From contig KK106984.1 in the NCBI GenBank assembly GCA_000611775.1, forward strand, positions 1,956,580 through 2,020,579: a DNA stretch of 64,000 nucleotides, in the 5' to 3' direction. Both the position numbers and the translations under genes were made by a program. The stretch comes from Umbilicaria muhlenbergii (Eukaryota > Ascomycota > Lecanoromycetes > Umbilicariales > Umbilicariaceae). The notes below the pieces were generated by a model. It did not search any database, was not told the origin of the DNA, and saw only the letters and a program-made list of their open reading frames with translations. Every line of letters starts with the position of its first letter. Positions within the stretch are counted from its first letter, which is position 1. Below, in pieces: positions 43,412 through 56,472 of this stretch.

Positions 43412-46400
43412 GTGCCCCTCAATAATAAGACAGCGCCCCGCGTCTTCCCAGTCAGGGCCTTCTCCTCATGCCTTGTTTGTAGTCCTTGATAAGTTCAGGC
43501 GCGTTGGCGAGGTCTCTTGTAGTGCATCATTGGTCATGCTCAGGTCCATACCCTACCCACTGGGTGAGGTACTGCGTGGAGAAACCACGGCCTTTTTGAA
43601 TCACGCGCTTGTTTAGCAAGCGCTCAATTTCATGCTCTTCTTCGCCGTCAACTTCAACGGCAGGTGAGTGAGTGGGTCAGGGTCTCTCAAACAGGTCTTC
43701 AGATGATGGTGGTGCTGATTTGAGCATGATGACAGTGAAGACTGGATGAATCTTTCAATTGCGGGGTATATTGAGCTCATAGGTCAGTCTCTCAACTCAG
43801 CAGATTACCTTGAATGAGCTGATGAATTGTTGAGTGAGTTTCAGGTTCTTCTTCATGGCTGATAGTATGTAGCCTCAGTGTAACCTTAGATTTGCATAGT
43901 CTTCAACTCTCAGGAACATCACAGTGTGCTTTCTGTTGTAATGCTGCTTTGCCTGCATATTGATGAAGTTGATGGTGTCTCTTGAGTTAATTTGATAAGT
44001 GGTTTCACCCTGAGTGAAGGCTTCAGTACCTGGTTTAAGGGTCACAACATGATCAATCAGTTCAGTGACCTTCCTATCATAAAGGATTTCATTCAGTGAT
44101 TGGCCTGTAGAGCTTGATGTTGAGTTATTAAGGACTGCCTGCATCCTCAGTAAGATCATGAGCCAATCAGCAGGCTTTTCAAGGCCTGTGATGTAATGTT
44201 GAAGGGTTATTTCAAACATTTGGTTCATCCTCTCTGATTGATTGTCAGTTTGTGGATGGTAGGTGGTACTGTATAATAATTCAACGCTCTTCTCCTTGAA
44301 TATGATCATTCAGATTTGACTAATGAATTTCCTGTCCCGGTCTGATATGATGGCCTTCAGTAAGCCTCAGTCAGTGAGGTTCAAGTGTTTTAGTAGTAGG
44401 TGAGCTCATTGTTCTGCTGTATGTGTTGTCTTTCCTGATATCAGCGCTATCCGCTTGCTGAATTTGTCAGTTACACTCATGACTGAGTCAAAGCAGTTTG
44501 AGGGTGGTGACTGAGGAAGTGCTACAACAAAGTCAATGATTATGATATGATGCAGTGACGCTGATGTAGCGATCAGCTGTAATGATTCATAGGGACTATG
44601 CTGTGGGCTAGTCATGATCTGACAGTCTGAGCAGTGCCGTATGAATTCTCAGAGGGTGATATAAAGCTTCTGAATATATAGTGATTCAGTGATTCATTCA
44701 TAGGTTCTATGGAAGCCTGAGTGTTCAATTTCATCATGAGTCAATCATAGGACATCCTTTATCAGACTGTTGTGATCTGAGATGCAGAGTCTCTGAACAC
44801 CTTCTGAATCAACATGATAGAGTAGGCCTGTTTCATTCAATTCAAATGATAAAACAGCCTGGTCAGCCTCATTGAGGTGATCATTTGATTCAAGCATCTG
44901 TTGAACCTTACTTCAGGACTTGTCTGCGGTATAATCAGTGAGCAAGCAGGCCTTGAAGGTTTCACTCATCTCAATTAAAGTTGCAGCGTAGATGTATGCC
45001 TCATCAAAGAAAGTGTCAAGAATCTCATTCTTCAAGAGGCAATCATGATTGAACTGTTGACTCTTCAGTCTTGACAAGGCATCTGAGACATAGTTCATTC
45101 AGCCTTCCTTGTGACATACTTCAATATTGAACTGTTGAATGTATTCAGAGGCTCAGATTAGTTGTTTGTTCTGATGATCACTTGATGTTGCTGAGAGGTT
45201 TGTCTGCTTGATTAGGCTGATGAATGCATCATGATCAGTGTAGATGATTACCTGCTGTAGTGAGGATTCTATTAGATGCCTGATTTTCATAATTGTTCAT
45301 ATCAGGCCTGTGACCTCAAGCTCAGTTGATCAATAGTTCTTTTCAACGCTGTTGATGACTCAGCTTAAAAAGAGGATTGATTGAATCTGACTTTTCTGCA
45401 GTTTCACTGTGCTGTCATCCTTCACATGATAGACCATAGAGCTGATACTCAATTGAGAGGCATCAAGGTTCATGAACATTGATCAGGTATGATTGTAATG
45501 AGTCAGCATGATTGAGTGAGTGAATAATGACTGTAGTTGATGAAATGACTTTAGTTCTGCTGATGTAGGAGTGAGGATATTAGTCTTGACTGACTCATGT
45601 TTCCTGACTCAACCTGATGAGGAGACTCCTTTTAGAAGGAGTGTCTTTCATAACTGAAGTGAAGTTGACACTTGAGCATAAAAGGGTATGTATTGCCTCA
45701 GATAACTGATCATATCAAGGTATATTTTCAACTGCTTCAGTGACTTTGGAAATTTCAACTCAGAGATGGCTTGCAATTTCTCTGCTGTGGTAGATAAGCT
45801 GAAAGTGTTCACCTTCTGATCAAGAAGTTGAACTGACAGGTAGTCAATGAAAGATTTCATTGACTTTAAAATGATGTTGCGTTCATAGAGCGTTCAGAAA
45901 ATCACATTCAGGTGATCAACATGCTTTAATAATGACCTTGAGTAAATCACAATGTCATCCACGTAGGCCTTTGAATAGTCTTGATGAGGTCACAAGATTT
46001 GATTGATCATTCACTGAACATAGGAAGGACTGTTGCGGTAACTCATAACAGTGACATTGAACATTTCCTGGCCTCAGTGATTAATGACAGTCAGCTGATG
46101 ATGATGCTCAGTCTTGACACGTCACTGATAGAAGAAAGAAGAGCAGTTCACTGTTGATATCATGATTGCATCATGAACTGCTGTGATAACATCTGACTGT
46201 AGCAGCATGAGGTATATGTCAGAGACTGTTATTCAGTTTAAAGACCTGATATCAACAACTACTTGACCTTTTCAGGAGCCGTCAGACATCATTCTTTAAA
46301 CAACAAAGCATGAATAGTTAAACGGGGTAGGCTGATCAGATCATTCAAGCTTTTCCTGCTCTTAAAACTTATTAAATTCCTTGTCTACCTCATCTTTGTC

Positions 46401-49400
46401 TGCTTTACTCAGAGGGTAAACCTTTGTCTTGCATGTGTACTTTGATTGCCAGTCATTGATGAGTGATATAAGCATTCAATTAGACTCTGAGATGTTCACA
46501 ATATTGTCATGATCCTCTCACAACTTAGAGTAAGATTGAACTATCTTGAAGAGGTGCTGAACTGCTTCAGAATTTGTAGCACTGTATATCATAACACTGT
46601 TATTTAGTGAAGTTACTGACTTTGACTCAACAGTCTCAATTGCACTTGTTATCAGTGTGATGATTACACTTGCAGCAGCTAGCAGTGCTCCTGCTGTTGT
46701 GATGACCCTGATCAATCATTTGGCTCAGGAACCTTGGTTTTTCAGTTTGACTGAGATTTCAGTTAATGATAAGTCACTGACTTCAGCATGGAAGCACCCT
46801 TCTTCATTGTACTTCATGATTGAATCAAGTTGATCATTTCATTGAATTGTGATTGTTTCCTCTGTGTTGTTTCAAATCATTATGTCAGACATGAAGCAGT
46901 CAATGACATGAGTAAAGATACTTATGCCCTCAAGGTTGTGCTCTGGCTCAAACAAGAGGTCTCAATCATTGAGCAGATCAGCAGAATTGCCTTGTATCTG
47001 TACTGATATTAACTGAGTTGAAAATGAAGCTATTGAGGCCTCTGCTAAACTGATCACTGAGACTTGTGTTCTTTGATTTGATCATGATGAAACACTGAGG
47101 TTGATCTCAAGCCTCTCACAGGAGTGTATGACTGTGACTCAGCAGGAAATGTTGATGACTATGCTCTCTGATCTCATTATATTCACTCCTATAAGCAATT
47201 TAGCTTTGAGGTTGTTGATCAAGTGAACTTCATGAGTAATTTTCATGATTTGACTGTCCTTTTCAGGTATGTAAAGGTTGATGACAGCAAACTCCTCACA
47301 CTTGTGTATAATGAAGCCTATGCCTCAGACTGATATAGAGCAGGTCATTCTTTTAATTGATATGACTGAGAGTTCCTTCTTTAGGTACTCTTGATTCATC
47401 AGTGACATTGTGCAGCCTGTATTGAGGCAGACTGCTGTATTGCCTTGAGCAGGGTGTAACTTTGTCATTATAATGACATAATGCCATCCTTGAAAGCTGT
47501 AGCCGTCATTTTTTTGATCACTGACATATGACTTGATGACTTCAACTGAACTGGCTTTGTTGTTCAGTACAGTGACTTCAAATGAGGTGTTGTTGATGCT
47601 CAGTATGACAGTGATGTAACCTCCTTCTTTAAGAAGCCTCTTGCTTGATTGTATCCTGAAACAACCTTGACAGACATGTTTGTGTAAAAGGTTGTTCAAA
47701 AGAAAACTGTCCTGGCAGTTTCAACATTGTATGTTCTTTATTGATGAGACATAATTGGTGTCAACATCTTCCTCAGTGAGTCAGTCATCTTGTATATTTC
47801 TATTTTCCTCCTCATCATAGTCTTCATTGGCGTACATCCTTTCCTGCCAATAGGTGTTGTTCACATTGTAGTAGTTGTCTATGTAGGCTTGATACGCATG
47901 CCACTCATCAGGCTCATAGGGCCCGTCATCACTGATGAGTGTAACATGATAGGCTTTGATAGGCATAGGAGGGGGTCAAGAATCATTCATTCAATTTGAA
48001 TACAACTGCCTTGTGTTTACCGCTGCTGATGTAAAGCCTTGCATTGATGGTCAATAGCCTGGCCTGAAAGGAGGATTTTGATTTTGACTTGAGCTCTGCT
48101 GTTCACGGTTAAACCACAGTCTTGCTTGATCAGACTGCTGATTATTTGAAGCAGGTGAATGAAAGAAATTACTACTGTTTTCAGTAGAAGGAAAGAAATT
48201 TGCACTGAAAGGTGAGCAGGTAATGAAAGGTGCATTAGCAGAAAAGTTTGAGAAAAATGATCAATTTAAATTGAATCAATTGAACTGACTTGAGTACTGA
48301 TTAAAATCCTGCTTGCCTTGATATCTATTGCCTGCTTGACGTTCTCACTCATGCATCATGATGTAACCGTGGTTTCATCTGTAAATTTTAAATCATGCAT
48401 GCTTCCTTGAGTTCAGCTGCTCAATAAACTGAGCTACTGTTGTCTGAAGAGTTGGCTCTGTAAGGGTGAGTTGAAGCTCACTATTCAGATGTTCATAGAT
48501 TAGAAGAACTTGAGCATGATCAGTAATGATGATTCCTGCATTTCAATCATTGACGATTATGAATTGAACATATGAGGCAGGCTCATGATTCTTTCTTGCA
48601 TCATTCACTGTGTAGTGAGTGATCTCTAGCATGGTAAGTGACTTGTCAGAGGGATCTCAGAAGCGCTGTTTTAATGCCTTGCATCACTCCTCAACATCAT
48701 TGATATTCAGGCGTAGGCTGACTCACTGAATGTGTGAAAGCTCTTCAGTATACCACTTATCTGCCTGACTTAATAAACAGGCGTCAAGGTTTTGATGAAC
48801 TGTCACTGATTTCATCATGATTGCTTTGACTCATATTCAGTTTGTGAAGGAGAAGACATTCTGATATATCATATCTTGATCTTTGACAATGACGTCCTCA
48901 TTGCTGTTGAATTGAGGTTCAAAGTAGCTGATGTCTTTTGCTCTGAAGGTATTATGTTCATTTGTATCACCTCTGTCAGTCATACTTGACTCCTCTGTGA
49001 GGCCTTGCTGTCCTGATGATCCTACCAGGCCTTGCTGCTGATTGACTGATTGAGCAGCCAGGGTAGCAGCTACTGTTTAAGTGATAAGAGTGATGAGCTC
49101 ATTTCTTTGCTCTTCAGTGAAACCTCAGTTCAGCGGCTGATTTGCCTGGCCTGGCTGCTCTCTTCCCGTCATTGTTGAGAGTCGGTGAGGTGAGGGTGTT
49201 CAGGATAGTTCAGAATTGATTTGGTCAGACTCCTCAGGGGTTGATTGCTGATTTTTGAGTGAAGCGTTCTGAAGGTGAATTGTATCAGAAGCAGTTGAGC
49301 TGCTGTTATCAGAGCTTGCAGAGTGTTGAAAGGCTCTGTAAAATCAGTCAATGTTCAGCTGTAGCTTTGGTAGGTTTGTTGATCAGACTTCAGGTCAATA

Positions 49401-49822
49401 AGGGGCCTCTTTTGACTTAAACCTCATTCAATGAGACGGAGGGAGGTGTTGCCCTGAGTTAGCTAGGCTTGTGAAATACTGAGCAAGAGCTTGCTTTCTT
49501 GAGGCCTCAATTTCTTCAGCGTAGGGATGGCTGGACTCTAGAAAATTCTGAATTTGATGAGCAAGGGCAAGAGTCGGCTCATCTAGTGGTTCTGAAGCCT
49601 GACGGCTTGAGGAGGATGACGTCAGCTTGGGAGGCAAGAGACCTCATACGCCTGGTCGTAGATGTATTGGGTGACGTAGGCTATGACGTCGTGGTTCGTC
49701 CAAGGAAGGATGAGTGGCAGTGAAAAGCCTGATGGCAGCAAAAGCCTGGTGGCGGCGGAAGCCTGGTTGTCGATAGCAATCTTTGGTGCTAATCAACGAG
49801 ATCTACAAGGTGTTGCTACCAT

Positions 49823-49974
49823 TGTTATAAAGTCGTGTGAAAAGGATGGTGTTGCTCAGAGCTCCTAGGAAGCCACCTAAATAGTACCTAAGTGGGGCAT
49901 TACGCTAGAATGCCACTAAGCCTAGTTGGGCAATAACTGACTACATAGGGTAGGCGTGTGAGTGCGCCGTAACA
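49823..49974 (-). repeat. LTR (5' LTR of the element)
   Basis: 152 bp, pair of the LTR at 43260-43411. Confidence 0.9.
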
Positions 49975-49979
49975 GGTTG

Positions 49980-52082
49980 ATGTTCTGTGAATTCACATCC
50001 CCTCAACATAGATACTACACCGGACTTAGTCTGACCCACCAACCTATCGGAGATCCTATCTTGGATGAGGATGATACGATGATACATCCGGAGAATATAG
50101 TTAGTCAGGTCGTTGTTGATATGAGTGCGGCAGTTCAAGCCAATCCGCATTGGTCCCCAGGGTTCCACGTTGCCATGCCGCTGTCGACACAGCCGAGAGA
50201 ATTAGAGGAGAGTTATCCTGTAAAGATCTGGAAAGATAAGGAGCGTAAGACATTGCAGTCTGAACTCGAGGAGATGATATATGAGGATTCCAAGATAGAC
50301 ATCAAGCTTACAAACGACTTCAAAGACCGCGAACCTGCCCTCAGAGATGACTGGGCGGAGACTTCTGCTGCTGCTTCTCAGGCGTGCGAGATTGATTCGA
50401 TTCTGCTACCAACCCGCGTCTTTGCCTATTCATTTAGGAACCGCAAGTTTGGTACGTCATTCAATGGCTTCTGCTCTGAAATAAACAACGCGCATTGAAC
50501 TTTTGCTTACCATCCTTTCCAGTGCCACTGATGATCAACAATCTCCGGCCAACACAGCCTCAAAAGGACGGCTTTAATAGCTTGAAACTTCCGCCAGGTT
50601 ATAAGAGGACCGTACAAGCACTGGTGCACAGTCACTTTAGCAACAAGCTAGCAAATCAGACTCCTCCAGACGACGACTATGACTTTGATCTTGTTCGTGG
50701 GAAAGGTGAGGATCTTCGACACACTTGTCTCTATCTGTGACTTACATAAGTGTTAGGGAAAGGTCTTGTTATCCTCCTACATGGAGCTCCTGGGGTGGGA
50801 AAAACGTCTACAGCTGGTGAGCAGCCAAGGTAGCTTCAACCTGACTTGGTCATCTTTGCTTATCAGCATGGCAGAGTGCGTGGCAGAGTCACATGGCAAG
50901 CCGCTGTTTCCCATCACGTGCGGTAAGTATTTAGCTGGCGAGCGTGGGAGACTTAAACTCATAGGATGCCATAGGCGATCTAGGGCTAGTTGCAGAGGAG
51001 GTTGAAGCAAAGCTTGCCAAGATCTTTCATCTAGCAGAACAATGGGACTGTGTGCTCCTCCTCGACGAAGCGGATATCTTTCTGGCAGAAAGGACCAAAA
51101 CTGATCTGAAGCGTAACAGCCTCGTATCTGGTGGGTAGAATCTTCTGAAGTATCTGCGATGATACTAATAAACGTAGTCTTCCTTCGTGTATTAGAATAC
51201 TACACAGGAATTTTGTTCCTCACGACTAACAGGGTAGGTGCATTTGATTCAGCTTTCAAATCACGGATCCACATGCACCTCTACTATCCGCCGCTACGAA
51301 AGAAACAGACCCTCAGCATATGGAAGATGAACCTCGAGCGGACCCAGGAGAGGAAGAAGACGTTGATAGCAGATGAGAAGGAGATAATGGACTATGCGCT
51401 CCGTCATTTCCGCAGCACATCGCCTCAGAAGGCCAACTGGAACGGACGACAAATCCGCAACGCTTTCCAAACCGCCACCGCGCTCGCAGAGTACGACCGC
51501 TTCGTCAGCCAGACCGGCCCGGCCCGGCTCGACACAAAATACTTCGACCTCGTAGCCAAAGCCTCCCTCGAATTCGACCTATACATGGCCGCCACCCGTG
51601 TCGAAAATGACGCCGAACGCGCCTTGAACAACCAGGAGCGATACGACGAATTCAAACTCTCGTCCCAGTACCGTGGCCACGAACAGTCGGGCCCGATCAA
51701 TTCTCGTTTCCCGCCGCAAGCGCCACCGCAGTATCCGCCCGGCCCGTATCAGCAAAGCTGGCAGCAGGAACCCGGCGCGGTGATGCGCGAGCCGCAACGC
51801 TATGCGCAGCCGATGACCCCAACGATGATCAAAGGCCGGGCATATGCGCAAACCCAGCATCTAGCGGCGGAGTCCGCGTACCCCCACACGCCGCCGGCGA
51901 GTGCGGTGCCGGCGCCGCAATCGATGTACCCCCCTTCAGTGAATGAGGCCGTGTTGTTCCGCGAGGAGCCCGTCAGCACCCACGCTGGCGGTGGATGGCA
52001 GCGGCCGCAGCAACACTACAACGAGCCCGGGCAGGCCGGGATGAGCCAGGGTACTGGGTCTGGGGATGATGATTATGAGTAG
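49980..52082 (+). pseudogene. AAA+ ATPase with DUF7025-like domain, 3' part
   Basis: Six exons: 49980-50451, 50523-50705, 50757-50816, 50875-50922, 50975-51130, 51178-52082; with the 5' part the gene would code about 1186 aa. Walker A GAPGVGKT, with intron 50817-50874 falling ten bases after the GKT codons, Walker B CVLLLDEAD, sensor-1-like GILFLTTN, then FKSRIHMHLYYPP and a lid region (NWNGRQIRNAFQTATALAEYDR). The C-terminal 130 residues are Pro/Gln/Tyr-rich and low-complexity. Fungal AAA proteins of this class have no settled function; nucleotide-driven remodelling is the family expectation. Reading frame resumes immediately after the second GGTTG. This half has no obvious start or promoter of its own, so the gene is probably dead in this strain. 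Confidence 0.82.
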
Positions 52083-54099
52083 AGCTTGGGGAAATAGACA
52101 ATAAGACTGCGCCAGTGATTCGTGGAGAAGTGGTTGATCGATCTTCATAGACGGATGTTGTCAATGGATGTATCTGCGGAACTTTTGTACGCTTCAACAA
52201 CTTAATGGCCGGACTGCATGATTGCTTGAAACACAGAAGCTATTCGGCTTATGACCCACGCGTAGCCCTCCTCATGTGCCTCGTATTGCGGTTTATGACC
52301 CTTGAGCGCCCCCTGGAAATATTCGAGAGCCGTGAGTACTGTTCTCCCGTGGTATTACCGCGGAGTTCCCCCCCCCCCGTTGATGCAATTCCCTGGGAGG
52401 ACTCTCATCTCCCACATCTTGCCGCCTCTGACTTCACCCTCACCAAACTTAAAGCGTTAGCAGTACGTCTCCTCTGCAAACCGAACAAACCCCCCTTCTC
52501 ACCATTTTCCTCCATAACCTGCCTCCATAATCCGCCCAATTCTGACAGACAGCTCCAGGTCTCAGTCCAGCAAACTAACAGCGTCTCCCTCCAGACGAGA
52601 AGGTCACAAATCTCAACCCCAACAACGACACTTCGCTCCCAAGGACGACTAACTTGATCTGAACATGTGGCGAGACCCACAGCCAAGGTGGCGGAGAAAG
52701 CAGAGGCGGTGACAGAAGCAGATCAGCAGAAGCAGCAGAGCATGCAGTCAAAGAGGGATCACAGATTCCGCGGTTGAAGCTGCAGGAGACCTCTCAGCTT
52801 GCTGAAACAGATTTGTCAAGGCATAGACGTGAGCGGCAGCAGCGGCAGCAGGGATGACCGCGGTTACAACAGCAAGGGGCCGAAGCGCCGGCAGAGACAG
52901 CAGCAGCAGGAGGGGCAGAGGCCACGGCAGAGACAGCAAGGGTGAAGTTTATAACACAGTTAGTAAAGCGCTCTCCAAGAACGCAGACGAAATTGTATCT
53001 TTTAGCTATTGGGAACCGTCTAATTTCAGACAGTAAAACATAAACAACAGGCGCACAACAAGGCGCGGAAGGAGCGGGAAAGCAGAATTTTGATTACTGG
53101 AAACTGAGTCTCTAGATCAAAGAAAAGGAGGCATTGGAGAAAGTGAGGGGGGGGGGCGGGATTCCTGAGGAATACCGTCAGTTTTTCCCCGCGGGGGGGG
53201 TGGGGGGGGCTGTACTCTCTGATCATATTCTCTCGGGGGGTTTCTACTCGGAATCCATCAGCTATTCGGACTGCGGCTTCTTCCCAGGGCCTGCGGTATA
53301 TCCCCTCCCCGCCCACCTCAAAACTCGAATCACGCGCTCCCCCCCCGGGTCTCCCTCTTCCTCGCCCCCGCTTGGCCCTTCCCTTGGCAAATACAGTGCA
53401 TACCTCCTACCCAACCCCACATCCCCCACCCCACCCCATCCCCCTTCCTCAAACACCTTCAATCCCACCCTTTCTACCCCGCCAAACCCCCAACCCCCGC
53501 ACCCTCCTCTCTTCCCTACCTAACCCCTCACCCTCCCCTCATCTCATCTCACTCCCTTTCTTTCTTTCTTCAACCCCTCTCTACCTCACCAACCATGTCG
53601 ATCAAAAGCGGTGCACAAGCCACTATTGCATGCTCAATCTCACGACCAGCATCCATGTGAAAAACTAGGTTGCTCTGATGACGATGATGGCGGGGTTAGG
53701 GGGAGGTATTGTGGGTGTGAGAGGAGTGGGAAGGGAGGGTGAGAAAGTGGGAGGAAGGGGGTGGGGAAGTGAGCGGAAAGGGGGGTTGTGGGATGCGGCG
53801 GGGTTGGCTCGGCTTTGGGGCCAGGGGGGTTACGGCGGTCTAACTCATACTGGGGGGCGGCTCTGGGGGTTGAGGGGGGAGGTACGCCGCAGTGTGAAAC
53901 ACGTTGGCGGAGGTTCTCCAGGGTCATCAGACGGATTTGGATTTTTACACCCACGACCTTACTGTATAACCATCTCATATATCAAACAGACCCACACGGC
54001 TCACATCCTCCACTTAAACAGAGCAGGCGCCTTTCTTCTTCTCTTCCCTCTCATCTCTTCTGAAGGGCTTAGCCCCTACTCTCTAATCACTTACAATCC
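52083..54099. other. Intergenic, skewed low-complexity DNA
   Basis: No gene identified. G-runs near 53145-53215 are followed by a C-rich/pyrimidine stretch 53290-53575 and then a G-rich stretch 53680-53890. Long frames here on both strands (e.g. 53134-53523, 53678-54331) look like products of composition. CAG/GCA repeats occur near 52690-52940. Confidence 0.45.
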
Positions 54100-56472
54100 T
54101 CACAATCTCGCCCCCTCCCCCACCCTCAACTGCCTCCTCAACCCCCCCGCCACCCCCCTCGAAACCCAATCCGAAATCGCCATATTCGTCACCATCGGAT
54201 TAACCCCACTCGCGCTCGGAAAGACACTCGCATCACAAACAAACAGCCCCTCCGTCCCCCAAACCTGCCCGTTCGGATCCACAACACTAGTCTTCGGATT
54301 GTTCCCCATTCGGTTCGTGCCCATCTGGTGAGCGCTGGCGAACATCGAGTCCGGGAAATGCAGTCCCTTTTTCCGCAAATCGCCGAGCCAGGCTTGGAAT
54401 CTGGCGTCGTTGATACCCGGATCGGGTTGGCCTTCTGGAACGTCCTCCCGCACGAAGGTAGGGACTCCATAGGTCGTTGTGAAGATCTCCCTGGCGCCCG
54501 CGACGTAGTTCATTTTCGCCAAGGTAATGACGCCTTCCAGGGCATGCGCCTTGTCGAATGCACTGGGCGTGTATTGGATCCTACATCTCCCGTCCACAGG
54601 GTCGGGATACACACGTCCTGTGTCTCGATCGCGAACGAGAGAAATAAACCCGGCGTGGTGTTTGAGTTTCAAGCACAAAAGCTTATAGTCCAGCCCGCCG
54701 GTCCAATTAAGTTGGGTAAGGAACCATGATGGCAGCATCGTGACAGTCTCAAGCTTAGTCCCATGACCATGCCCATCGAGGTTTTGCAACTCATCGCAAA
54801 CGGTTGTCAAGATACCGCCTTCCCACGGACGAGTCTCTTCGTCGAAGGTGGCTCCAACGATATTGGCGGGATGCAGATGGAGATTCCGTCCAATTTGGCT
54901 ATGTTTGAGACCGCTTCGGAGCAGCAATAAGGGACTCTGGAGGGTTCCGGCCGACACGACCACTCTCTTCGCTCTTATTATGACTTGGCGGATAATCTTA
55001 TCGTTACCACTGACACCCCTGTTACTATCTCTTGAGGTCCAAACACCCTTTATACCAATAGCGACTTTCTTCCCTTTACGTTCGTCAAACAACACTTTCT
55101 CCACCTGGAGGCCCTCAACGAAGTGTGCGCCGGCTTTCGCGGCATCTGGCAGAAAAGACACTACAGGGCCTTGTTTTTCGACTGACTGGCAGCCGGATGT
55201 ACAGTAGCCACAGTAGTGCTTGCTGCCGCCAGTGTTCTAATTCAAAGTTAGTATGGAGGCACCAGGCTGTAGTTGTTTACAGGTTCCACCGTGGCGACTC
55301 ACCTGGGGGACCGCCTTGCACGAGTATCCCAACTTGCGGGCGCCTTCCAGGATAACTCGGTTGCATTTGTTATGTTCGATGTGCTCCGCCGAAACTCCCA
55401 TACGTTGGCACACGCGGTCGAGGGAATTTTGATACTCAGACGACGTGAAAAGAGGCAAGCCACCATCAGCCCATTCCTTCCGTACGAATCCCTGTGTTTG
55501 TAGCGATGCAGACCAGTTGACCGTGCCTCCGCCACCCCATGTCTGGCCCGCTATAACCACGATACTGTTGTCACCGCTGCTATCCAATCCACCATTCATG
55601 AACAGATGAACACCCGCGTCGCTCTCAGACATCGGGAGATGTTCAGGAGCAAAGTAATATCCCTTTTCCACAACAATAACTCTGTTGCCAGCCTCAGCGA
55701 GGTTCTTAGCCGCCACTGCTCCGCCACAGCCACTGCCCACAATCACGACGTCTGTCTCGATTATCTCCGCACCCGAACCCGGCGGAATCTGGAGGAAATC
55801 GTACTCGAACCCTTTCCCAGGCTTGCCGTGCACAGGAACCCGAGGAAAGCCTAGGACAGGGCCGATAGTTGGACTTGTTTTCAGCCATATCGACTTGAAG
55901 ATCGATGTCAGGGATTTGTACGTTTGACGAAGAGGTGGAAGGTAGGATTCCGCCCAGCTCAGGAGGATTTCTTGTCGGCGCGATACGGGCTGGAGATGAA
56001 ACGAGGTGGTAGAACCGGTAAGGAGGAAACAACCAGCCCGGGTACTGCCTTGGGGTTAGCATTCGGCATCATTGAGATTGCATGTATGAGAGGCTTACTC
56101 CAAGGCAGACAGTATAACAGAAACGCCCTTTCGTGCATCTTGGTTGATATAGTCACCTAGCATCCTGTGTAACAAGTCTTTGAAGCCTTTCACAGAGCTT
56201 GCGTTTTCCTCAAGGTACATTTGTGCGAGGTCGGAGTCCGCGTCTGGGGGCAAGGCGCTTCTGACCTTGTCGATAGCATTTGTATACGTGGAGGCTTGAA
56301 TACCGAGCCTACTTATGGAACTTGGTGAGGATGAGACTTCGATCGAGGGGATGGTTGCATCCGCTATAGCCATAAGTGTCCTCCATTGAGACGGCGTAAG
56401 GACCTCGCCTTCCGGCGGAGGAGGTAGTGGGCTTGCCAGAGGCGCTATAAGCGCCATCTGCTGGCTCGTCAT
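54100..56472 (-). CDS. Long-chain fatty alcohol oxidase (FAO type, GMC-like flavoprotein)
   Basis: Oxidises long-chain alcohols to aldehydes in alkane and fatty-acid use, usually on peroxisomal or ER membranes. Exons 56472-56099, 56044-55303 and 55236-54100, giving 750 aa, the usual size. Start MTSQQMALIAP was chosen because the conserved N-terminal domain (LTPSQWRTLMAIADATIPSI) follows at once. After LQPVSRRQEILLSWAESYLPPLR comes the FAD dinucleotide motif VVIVGSGCGGAVAAKNLAEA with VVEKG. Further family blocks: GQTWGGGGTVNWSASL, CGYCTSGCQ, VVVSAGTLQSPLLLLRSGL, SAHQMGTNRMG, CDASVFPSASGVNPM. Introns of 54 and 66 nt are regular. Confidence 0.92.

Larger units (their letters stand above)
43260..49974 (-). 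mobile_element. LTR retrotransposon, Ty3/gypsy type (fossil), inserted in an AAA+ gene
   Basis: 6715 bp, flanked by a 5-bp target duplication GGTTG (43255-43259 and 49975-49979). LTRs are 152 bp and begin TGTTA and end TAACA. Coding remnants run on the minus strand in the gypsy order: gag-like near 49.4-49.6 kb, protease-like (NTGCTMSLM) near 47.4 kb, reverse transcriptase and RNase H through about 46.4-45.2 kb, integrase near 44.6-43.9 kb (YHPQTDNQSERMNQ). A tRNA-type primer site (TGGTAGC...) lies just inside the 5' LTR on the minus strand. The interior is heavily decayed, with many breaks. The near-identical LTRs point to a young insertion. Confidence 0.88.

Noticed and set aside
53134-54331. 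Several long frames on both strands (e.g. 53134-53523, 53678-54331)
   Set aside because: Pro/Ser or Gly-rich products of C- and G-runs; no conserved motif, and one overlaps the end of the alcohol oxidase gene in antisense.
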